64,000 nucleotides of DNA, taken from contig OW240921.1 of assembly GCA_933207985.1 (NCBI GenBank), positions 25,550,762-25,614,761 of the forward strand. Direction: 5' to 3'. Shown one piece after another: positions 55,451-64,000 of this stretch. The notes under the pieces are model-generated. The model was not told where the DNA came from, ran no database searches, and was given only the letters and a program-made list of their open reading frames with translations. Every line of letters starts with the position of its first letter. The stretch's first letter is position 1. The position numbers and the translations under genes are program-made. This stretch comes from Pelobates cultripes (lineage: Eukaryota; Chordata; Amphibia; Anura; Pelobatidae).

Positions 55451-57202
55451 GGAACAGGTCACCAGAGAGTTGCTGGTGCTGTATATTCTTGTACAGAGAA
55501 GCTATGATAAGCATATTTTTCTGAATAATGGATTGGGATCTCTCCTGATGGATTTTACATAATTGTAAATGCAATTTTCCATTTTGTGGAAAAACAAAAA
55601 GAATTGTGTGTGCACAGCTGCATGTTTCCTGAACGTATTAAAGTATTAAAGAGACCTGGAAATGGATTTGTATGATTCTAGCATGGAATCAATGTATTTC
55701 TATAGTAAATGAATCAAATGATGTAAACGCTTTCAAGACTGAGTTGATAGTAAATTAATGTATTCACTACACCATGATTCTTTTGTAAGACATTACTTAG
55801 TAGTAGATCTGTATACAGGAATGGGTGCTCTATTTATTAATATTCTTGGGGCATCCCTTACCCCCTTGTGACACTACGGAATGGCTTTCGAAGTGCAGTT
55901 CACAAATATAAGCAGTGCTTAGGTTTCCAGTCGTTTTTTTGCTACACCTGCCGTTGAATCTTTGGTGCCTGAGAGACAGAATTATACAGACTAGATGCAG
56001 CGCACATAGGAGAGCACAATAGTTAGTTCTGTGAAAATCATACCAATACTCATTACCCACCAGCAGGTGTCACTGCAGAGAACGGTACAGTATATTGTGA
56101 ACTGATGCTGAGCTCTTAAAGTGCACCTGTTCTAAAAACAAAAACATGAAGTGGGATGAGATATGCAATATGCAGATTATTATGTGATTTAACCCCTTAA
56201 GGACACATGACATGTGTGACATGTCATGATTCCCTTTTATTCCAGAAGTTTGGTCCTTAAGGGGTTAAACTTGTAATGCTTTAGGAAGATTGCAGCTCTC
56301 AAAAAAAGCCCATGTTAATCCTCTTCGAAAGAACTTCACTTTTGTCAATTAAGAAAACTCAGTACATAATAGGAAACGGGCAGAGGATAAACTATAAAGT
56401 GGTGACTGGCTTGCAAACATTGGCCAGGGTTTGCCTGCTAACTGCTATTGCTGTTGCTGGGCAAATAGGCAAGTGAATTATAATGATCAAATATGCACGC
56501 CACCAAATGCATTTGGTCACAATCATAATTAAATTGATGGCTTTGTAAAGTCCGGATTTGAATGCGAAAAGCACGGATTTTAAGGTTGACACAGAACACA
56601 TCCACCAGATGGCGTAGATTTAGTCATGATTTCAACAGTATCCAGCTTTAGTAAATATGAAAATTGCCGATCCTGTAAATTTCACAAAGTTTTGTCCATA
56701 CAGTCAAAATCTTGTGTTTAATGAATTGATCAATGAACACTTTGATTGACCTGGCTTTTTCCTGGATGTTGGGCGTTTATAAATGTTTGTGATATATCCA
56801 GAGGGAAGCACCTTGTGCTGTTTAGCTGAAACGGCAGGATTTTTTGCAGTGCTGTGTCAAAACGATTTTATGATGATGCTAAGAACCTTTAATTATGTTC
56901 TATATTTGTTTTAAAGATTAATTTAAATGCTCGACTAGACTAATGCTCAATATACTCTTAAAAGCCGTGATAATTATCTGTACAATTATAAATAATTATT
57001 ATAAATAATAATATAAACAAAGAAAAAAGTTACATGAAATCTACGTAACTTATGTTTAGAATTATTAACAAACTATCTATTATGACGGTGTCTAACATTA
57101 AACTCAATTGTAAATTCAACCTTGTCCCAACAGCTACTATTGAACCGAACACCCCTTATCCGTTAGATCATTTCTAATGATATATTTCAATCTATTTAAC
57201 AG
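55451..57202. other. TBC1D17 intron 3, right part
   Basis: Apart from the small MITE at 56,189-56,268, I see no gene or delimited element in this AT-rich intron. The acceptor CTATTTAACAG ends it. Confidence 0.5.
56189..56268. mobile_element. 80-bp TTAA MITE (CCCCTTAAGGAC type), copy B
   Basis: TTAACCCCTTAAGGACACATG to GGTCCTTAAGGGGTTAA, the same length as copy A at 43,547-43,626 and its inverse in orientation. The interior TGACATGTGTGACATGTCATG can pair with itself. Confidence 0.85.
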
Positions 57203-57323
57203 GATTCCCCAGACAGCACCTCATGTCGAGCAGAGGAAGATTTGTTTGATCCAGGCTATGAGCCAGATTGGGCTGTTATCAGCACTGTGGGTACCAGGAC
57301 TCGTGCCCAAGATGATCTGTCAG
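57203..57323 (+). CDS. TBC1D17: TBC1D17, coding exon 4
   Basis: This 121-bp exon lies between TTTAACAG and GTACAA, phase 0 in and phase 1 out. It encodes DSPDSTSCRAEEDLFDPGYE, then PDWAVISTVGTRTRAQDDLS. FDPGYEPDWAVISTV is identical to human TBC1D17 and absent from TBC1D15, which settles the paralog. Confidence 0.96.
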
Positions 57324-57884
57324 GTACAATTCATGTGTTTTGAATTTGATATAGACTTATATAGTTATTTCAAATGTTACACTAGAACTTTAAGAACAAT
57401 ATTTGGGCAGTACATTTTGACAAGAGTAGTTGTGAAATAATGATGAATTGCAGTTTGTTTTAATACTCTTTTTATTGAATCAACAGAAATTTGTAATGGT
57501 GAGCTTTTGGGAGTTTGTTTCTTTATCAAGTCTAAAGCATTAAACATTTTCCATTGAATTGAAGTTACTGTTGAAAAATTATAAACACCAAGATAACTGT
57601 ATTTATACGTTTTTTCAGCACCACTCTTTCACTTGCCACGACTAAAACGTGTGCTTTCCTGAAGTTTTGTTATTCTGTGGCTAGTTATTGCCAGTACTTC
57701 ATATATAACCGTCGGATTTATTTTCTTTGGGAAGGAACATTCCCTTGAATTGTTGTTGTAGACCTATTGAAGCCATATTGAAGCTGCCATGGTGGTTAAG
57801 TTGGCAGCCAATCATGTGATTGACAGGAGGTAAACTCCAAGAACCCGCTGACTGTTTGTTTTTCTTCTTCATTTACTTCCTTAG

Positions 57885-58089
57885 CCCAGAAACCTGGTCA
57901 TCGCGGGAAATGGGCCTTCTCACTCAGTCTATCAGATCTCAAGTCCATCCGCAAAGGCAAGCCCGGCTTAGGCTGGTCCTACCTCATATTCATAACCAAG
58001 GAAGGGGTGTCCTTTCAGGCATTACATTTTCATCAAGGGGGTTCAAAAGCTCTATTAAAAGCTCTGCAGAAATATGTCATTCTTGCAAC
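57885..58089 (+). CDS. TBC1D17: TBC1D17, coding exon 5
   Basis: This 205-bp exon lies between CTTCCTTAG and GTAAGT; it enters in phase 1 and leaves in phase 2. It encodes GKWAFSLSLSDLKSIRKGKP, LGWSYLIFITKEG, ALHFHQGGSKALLKAL and QKYVILA. Human TBC1D17 has WAFSVSLGELKSIRRSKPGL and ALHFHRGGTRALL. It completes 172 residues. No later exon (SxDSRLYLV-type) is recognisable before the window ends, so intron 5 is longer than 5.9 kb. Confidence 0.95.
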
Positions 58090-59127
58090 GTAAGTACTCG
58101 ATATTTCTCCTTTTTCTCCAGTTAAGTACTGGACACAATATGTATACAATATTTATCTCTTATATAAAGTATGAAGAATAAAGAGAAGGAATAAAATAAG
58201 TCGTGTTGTAGATCAAATGCCATTGGGTGGGAAAGGTCAAGGATATTGTTATAAATCTACTATTCCTATTATTCTGTTGTTGTTGTTATTATTATTATTA
58301 TTCTACTATGAAATTGTCAATAACAACAACAAGCTAGGAAATAAATAATCAGTGGAGTAATGTAGTCTTTGTAAGTCAACATCAGATATTTTGTATTTGG
58401 TAACGGATACATCGATGATGTTTTGATGACTCTTCGATGTATTGTCTTGTAAGCAAGTCCATCAGTGCTGAAAGAAAGTACACAGCAAAAAGGCTAAAAG
58501 CCTTCCTTTTTAAAATAATTATTGAGTAGTCCTATAGGTTTCAGTATTTATTATTTATAAGATGAAATTTGTCCTAATTAAGCTGTGCTGTAGTTCCATT
58601 CGCTGTTTTGTAGTATAGCTATTTCACAAACCATTATATTGCTGAGTGCTGGTTCGTGTCCGTCAAGGGCAGACAAAGGAGAGTATTTTATGATCAGGTA
58701 CACTGTTTGTGAATATTTACTTTTTTCTATACATCATATAAAAGCATCCTTAATTGAACACTATTCTGGAGAAACACTGCTTTTAGAATAGCCGTGTGGA
58801 AACTATTTATTTATGAACAGTTATTTGAAATACATTGGAAATATAGATTTACTATTAAACTCACATTTAAAAGCAATGTTGGTGGGAATTGTTTTTAGAA
58901 AATGTAACATAGCTCCCAGATATAGGCAAATATGAGGAAACCTCTAAAGTACAATATGTTTAAATAATTCCAAAAAGAACAACAGAAAATAACATGGATG
59001 CTGAAAGTAATATATTTTTCTAACAGCAAACATGCTAAATATTACATAAATCAAGGGATTTGTACCTACACTACACATTTCATAAATATTGTGAGTATGT
59101 ACACTCTGTAGTCATTTAATTAAAAAC
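58090..59127. other. TBC1D17 intron 5, nothing delimited
   Basis: AT-rich, with a (TTA)n-like run at about 58,280-58,302. No exon seen. Confidence 0.5.
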
Positions 59128-59705
59128 ACTGATTAGCCACAACATTAAAACTACTGACTGGCAAAGTAATCAACATTGATTTTATTGTTACATTGGTACC
59201 TGTTAAGGGGTTGGATATATTAGGCAGCAAGTGAACAGTCAGTTATTAAATTTAATGTTTTGGAAGCAGGAAAAATGGGCAAGCGAAAAGATCTGAGTGA
59301 CTCTGACAAGGGTCAAATAGTGATGGCCAGATGACTGTATCAGAGCATCTCCAAAACGGCATACCAAAATTGGTGAAAGGAAGGACAACCGGTGTACCGG
59401 CATCAGGGTAATGGGCACCCAAGGCTAATTCATGCACGTGGGGAGCTAGCCCATCTGGTCCAATCACACAGAAGAGTTACTGTAGTTCAATTTGCTGAAA
59501 AACGTATTGCTGGCCATGATAGAAAAAGGTGTCAGAATACACAGTGCATCGGAGTTTAGCTGCAGTCTGTAAGAGTGCCCATGATGACCCCTGTCCACCA
59601 CCGAAAGTGCCTTCATTGTGGACGTGAGTGTCAGAACTTGACCATGGAGCAATGGAAGAATGTTGCCTGGTCTGATAAATCTGTTTCTTTCAGATTAGAT
59701 GGATG
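59128..59705 (+). pseudogene. Tc1/mariner-like transposase remnant
   Basis: ATG at 59,275 begins MGKRKDLSDSDKGQIVMAR, the start of a Tc1-like transposase with its helix-turn-helix DNA-binding region. The sequence then degenerates through in-frame stops, but recognisable pieces persist (HGHPRLIHARGELA-like at about 59,415-59,455, and VSEYTVHR-like near 59,530). Similarity fades near 59,705, so the catalytic DDE part is missing. A 5' untranslated part with AGCCACAACATTAAAAC starts near 59,128. Confidence 0.7.
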
Positions 59706-60653
59706 GCTGGGTGCTTGGTAAGATCTTAAAGAATAATTTAATATATTGTTAGAATGGCAATGTATTAAAATTGCAATTTTGCAAGGGGAGCTCCTGACTG
59801 GCTTGGACCCCATCCATTACAGGTGAAACACCCGGTCATGGTCACAATAGCAACCATAGCAACCCTTGCAGTTTTCTTAGATGGTTAGTATTTACGTTTC
59901 TACCTTAAGGCCACCTCTAGTGTTTGTTATGGCCACTTGAGGCCCTTCCCGATGTGGTCAGGCAATCTTCGCAGGACTGAACACTACTCTTAAAGATACA
60001 CTGAACCAGTGCAACTCTATGAGGAGATTCTGATTGACGCAGTACGGCACTAGCCCCCAATGCTTAACATGTAAAATCATTGAGTTGGCTTAAATAATCA
60101 GTTATATCGATCTTAGCCAGGGGAGGAGTAGCGGCCACAGTGAGACCGGCACACCAGATGACTATAAATTGAGTATATTTGTAATTTGTTAAATGGTTGT
60201 TAAATGGTTGCTACAACCCTTTTTACAGGACCCTTGCTTTTAATGTGGAATGCTTTGTTGGGCATTACTGTCTAGGTCCCTATGTTCTAAACCAGAAAAA
60301 GAAAGCTGAACTTACCTGGAATCCAGCTCCAGATGAAGCTCCCCTCACAGGATTCCATGCCTCCTCCATCATCACAGGCTTCTTGCTTGATAAAGTCATA
60401 TGGTGGGGAGGTCTCAAATGACAAAACAAAAGGCTGAAAAGATTTGTATTCTCCCGGACAAGAGATAATATATCTCTGTATGTGCAGCTTTTCATTCAGA
60501 AATGCTGCACATATGGACTCCTACCACCATGACCACTTCTAAAAGCAGAAGTGGTCATAGTAGTTGAAGTAACCCTTTTAGGGGGTGCATTACATCTAAC
60601 TAGACATTCTAACTTTAGAAACATGTTTGTATTCCTAATGTTAAAGTGTTCCC

Positions 60654-61560
60654 TTAAAGGACAACTGTCACCAGATTTTTTTTAATATCGTAAGAACCCT
60701 TGAAGCATGTAATGAAAAGATATATGGCATTTTTGTAAAATGAAGGAAGAACGTGTAAAAAATACCTGAAAATCTGGCCTCTACTTTCACTGAACACTAG
60801 ACCCCTCTGCCATATTCTTACACCTTCGGTCGGACTGAGGTAGAAACCAAACGTTTGGTTCCTGCTTCACTCCGTGCACAGAGCGGTGATGTCATCAGCC
60901 ATTGCCCTGTGTGATCTACCTGGTTCATTCCCACCACATTGGCAATTCTCAATGCAGACCAGGCAGACCACACAGGGCAATGGCTGATGACGGCATCGCT
61001 CTTTCAAAGTAGTGAAGGAGGAGCCAAACGGTCAGATTCTACCTCAGTCCGACCGAAGGTGCATAAATATGGCAGAGGGATCTAGTGTTCGGTAAAAGTA
61101 GGGGTCAGATTTTAAGGTAGCTTTTTCTTCATTTTACAAATGCCATATGCCATATCTTTTTATTACATGCTGTCCAACCGAAAGTGTTTGAATATACAGA
61201 TAGGTATGGACAGAAAAAACTGTCCAGATAGAGTGGAAAGTTGGTAATGAATGTGGACTTCCTGGAGGGTAAAAACCCGTTGAATGGATTAGACAACAAA
61301 TCTCAACTAGTATAGAAAAGCCCCAATATAGGCTTAAAAGATACAGTAGAAAGTGAAAATACTAGATTCTAAATGTACCAGGAAATAACTTGTGAGAGAT
61401 CTGTGATATTGAGGGATCTAGTGTTCTGTAAAAATAGGGGACAGATTTTTAGGTATTTTCTACATATTCTTCATTTTACAAAAATGCCATATATTTTCAT
61501 TACATGTTGCAAGGATTCTTATAATATTTACTTGCATACAAGTTTCAGATGACAGTAGCT
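60654..61560. repeat. Long palindromic TTAA MITE with a duplicated right arm
   Basis: The left end is TTAAAGGACAACTGTCACCAG. The arms pair over about 240 bp around 60,950 (CAGCCATTGCCCTGTGTG with CACACAGGGCAATGGCTG; TCGGTCGGACTGAGGTAGAA with its inverse). The distal right-arm block (GGGATCTAGTGTTC ... TTCTTCATTTTACAAA) occurs twice, at about 61,078-61,170 and 61,412-61,510. The terminal right repeat is degraded (GATGACAGTAGCTG). Confidence 0.7.
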
Positions 61561-62449
61561 GTAAACACTGATATATTTACATACTCGTATGATTTTTTTT
61601 TTATTTAGGGAGATGGGTGGGGGTTGTTTCTTAAAATAAGCTCTCTTACTAGGTGAAACAATTTATAGTTTGACATTGATGGTGTTTACTGCGTCATCAC
61701 AAAACCTGAATTGTAATTGCTGACGAGAAGGTGACAGCAGTTTGTGTAATTTCCATTACAAGGACACAATAAAAGGTTGAGTTTGCAGAATATTTGCTGT
61801 TCCGTAATCACTGGGATTCCTGTATTTCAGCTGTGTCCTGCAGGGTGAACATTATCTTTTGTCTGTATGGCTATAATTAAAGGGGAACTATCCCATTCCT
61901 AGGATTTTCAATATTAAATTTACTTTCCCCCTATATTTAACAAATATGTGTTTTTGAGTTCTGAAAAATAAAATTAAATGTTGAAAATTCCATACATCTT
62001 TATTTAGATCTATTCTGGAACCAAGCCCATTATCTTGGCTCCTTGTCATTGTTATAAGCTCTGACTTTAGCACCTGTTAGTCAGCAGGAAAATAATTGTG
62101 ATTGTAGGATAAAAAGATATAATGGAGGATATTTATCATTGCCTTTTGAAACGTGACTGTTATATTCTGTCATTATGTTGATCGTATTTGTTTAAGCGAT
62201 CTGAAAATTGATGGTTTGCTTTATAGTAAATTCCAATTTTTTTTTTAATTTCAGACGACCACCAGATTTACTGAGAACACAATTCTACCACTTTATTTTC
62301 AGAAAAGTGGTGGAAAATGTAAAAAATATGTTATATTGCTGGACAAATGGCATTTATTAAAAAAAATGACAAAGCACAAAAAAAGCCTGACCACTTAATA
62401 AAGTACATTTTCAGAAAATTACATGTAAAAAGTTCTCGGTAAAACTCCC
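61561..62449. other. TBC1D17 intron 5, nothing delimited
   Basis: No exon or complete element is seen. A polypyrimidine run ending TTTCAG at about 62,254 resembles an acceptor but the sequence after it has no TBC1D17 similarity. Confidence 0.5.
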
Positions 62450-63025
62450 TTAAAGGAAAACGATAGGGTAAGGAACACAAACATGAATCCCTGACCCTAT
62501 AGTGTTAAAAACACCATCTAGCCCCCCCCGGTATCCCTTGCCCCACTAAATATAGCAGAATCTTACCTTTGTTCCAGTTTGCTGGTGCTGGCTCTGCCCT
62601 GGTCTGCCTCCATGGCATCACCAGAAATGATGATCGCAGCCCATAGGAAAGCATTGGATTGGCTGAGACTGTCAAGGAGGCAGATCAGGGGCAGAGCCAA
62701 CACAAGCCAAACACACCCCTGGTCAATCAGCATCTCCTCATAGAAATTTATTGAATCAATGCATCTCTATAAGGAATGTTCAGTGTCTCCATGTAGAGGA
62801 TGGAGACACTGAATGTCCGTGCTGCACATTATGCAGCACTGCCACAGGAACCACCTCTGGTAGCCATCTGAGGAGTTGCCAGTGAAGTTATCACTAGGCT
62901 GTAATGTAAACACTGCATTTTCTCTGAAAGACAGTGTGTACTGCAAAAAGCCTGAAGGGAATGATTCTATTCACCAGAACAAATACAATAAGCTGTAGAT
63001 GTTCTGGTGACTAAAGTGTCCCTTT
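62450..63025. mobile_element. TTAA-family MITE, same type as 48.0-49.5 kb
   Basis: It begins TTAAAGGAAAACGATAGGGTAAGG and ends TCTGGTGACTAAAGTGTCCCTTTA, with a degenerate final TTAA. The interior has CTCCTCATAGAAATTTATTG and GGCTGTAATGTAAACACTGC, both shared with the 49-kb remnant. Confidence 0.65.
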
Positions 63026-63189
63026 ATTATTTGTGTTTCTCTTTCTCCAATGCAACGTGAACGGTGAAGAATTTTCATGAATTGTACTCTCTGGCTGTGT
63101 CTGCATTGTGATGCCATTTGCTAGATTTTTAACATTTGTTTAATAGCAAAAGGAAGTAATGGAAGTAAAACAAAAGGATATGTTTAATG

Positions 63190-63997
63190 CAGGGCTCGAC
63201 AAATCCCAGGTGCCAGGTTGCCATTGTGACTAAATATTTTGTCCTGGCACCTGGGATTGGTCAGCCTGTTCCCCCCTCCTCCTGTCTCAATCCCCGTGAA
63301 GCTCTCTGTGCGCCGAGAGGAAGTGAACTGTAAATACTTTCTCCTGGTGCCAAGACCGCGCTGGGTAATGGCGAGCTGGCGTGACAGGACACCGGGTAAA
63401 TATAGCTCGGCTCCCTGCCCAGCCCCATTCCGCCTGCCCATGTTCCTGCATGACTTCAGCCCCGGGAAGAAGTAATTAAAATTCCATTCACTTCCACCCG
63501 GCGCACAGAGAGCTGCACGTGGCTGTAGACTCTGGAGAAGGGGGGAGGAGGGAGTCTGGAACAGCGACAGCGTACTCCCATAAGCCACAGTCAGCCCCAC
63601 TAACTTGATGTTACCTGCCAATAGGGTGGCATAGCATGCCTTAATGACCGGGCCCTCTCTGTAGCCAGTATACTTATCCTCCTCTCTGAATCTGATTGGG
63701 GGGACTGCATGACAGTCAAGGCAGTCCCCCTGCAGCCAATCCCACTGATCCGAGTCGTGTGTTGCAATGACAATGCAATCACATATCTCAGATTGGCCGG
63801 ATACATATAAAGTGGTTATATATTGCGTTTTGATATTAATATAAATATACAAAATTATATAATTTCATTCTTTGTGTATATTTATGTATTATTTTTACAT
63901 AATTATTGATTATGTTAATTATATATAGGGGGACCTGCCTGACAACCCAGGCAGAAGGTCCAGAGAATGTAATTTGCAAGCCCTATCTTTGACCCTG
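63190..63997. mobile_element. Putative hAT-like element at the window edge
   Basis: CAGGGCTCGACAAATCCCAG at 63,190 looks like a hAT terminus. A piece ending CTTTGACCCTG at 63,997 could be its other end, but the duplication that would confirm it lies outside the window. The GC-rich interior gives a long minus-strand open frame (63,184-63,852) with no recognisable product. Confidence 0.35.
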
Positions 63998-64000
63998 TAA

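Noticed and set aside
62220..62260. Possible sixth TBC1D17 exon after TTTAATTTCAG
   Set aside because: The downstream sequence has no similarity to the segment expected after ALHFHQGG...KYVILA and soon hits stops.
63184..63852. 222-codon minus-strand frame at the right edge
   Set aside because: It covers a GC-rich hAT-like repeat and resembles no known family; no TBC1D17 exon is on this strand.

Overview
This is nuclear DNA of a vertebrate, most likely a frog or toad. Two multi-exon host genes with GT-AG introns are recognisable. The rest is dense in TTAA-flanked palindromic MITEs (T2/Kolobok-like, as described in Xenopus), hAT elements with 8-bp target duplications, L1/Tx1-, L2- and CR1-like LINE remnants, a Tc1 remnant and a full endogenous retrovirus (ERV) framework. 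The species cannot be named from sequence alone.

Host genes. On the minus strand at 10.1-21.3 kb lies AKT1S1 (PRAS40), with four coding exons joining in frame to a 273-residue protein and an upstream CpG-rich promoter near 21.3 kb. On the plus strand from 42.6 kb to beyond the window lies the 5' part of TBC1D17: five coding exons giving 172 residues and a phase-2 end, with the TBC catalytic domain outside the window. The two genes are head-to-head, as in human, but are about 21 kb apart here because mobile elements fill the space.

Layout. 0-10 kb: a possible YR-retroelement SGNH tail, a palindromic MITE, an L1/Tx1 tail, and a 2.1-kb hAT element inside a minisatellite. 10-21.3 kb: AKT1S1 with MITEs in its introns. 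21.3-25.9 kb: repeats. 25,923-39,114: an ERV with two LTRs, a tRNA-Lys primer site, and gag, pol and env remains. Inside it sit a Ty3/gypsy element that itself carries a hAT element, a 950-bp solo LTR and a small hAT MITE. 39.3-42 kb: an antisense L2-like LINE. 42.5-64 kb: TBC1D17 exons with intronic MITEs and LINE pieces.

Most notable points. (1) Between RT and RNase H the ERV pol carries an extra domain of about 145 codons that looks like a 2H phosphoesterase (HxT and YxS motifs). (2) The nested Ty3 element has a primer site complementary to its own predicted mRNA 5' end, as in Tf1/sushi self-priming. (3) The two ERV LTRs have complementary promoter losses. (4) PRAS40 keeps its TOS and Akt-site motifs but has Thr at the position of human Ser183. 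All viral and retrotransposon reading frames are broken.
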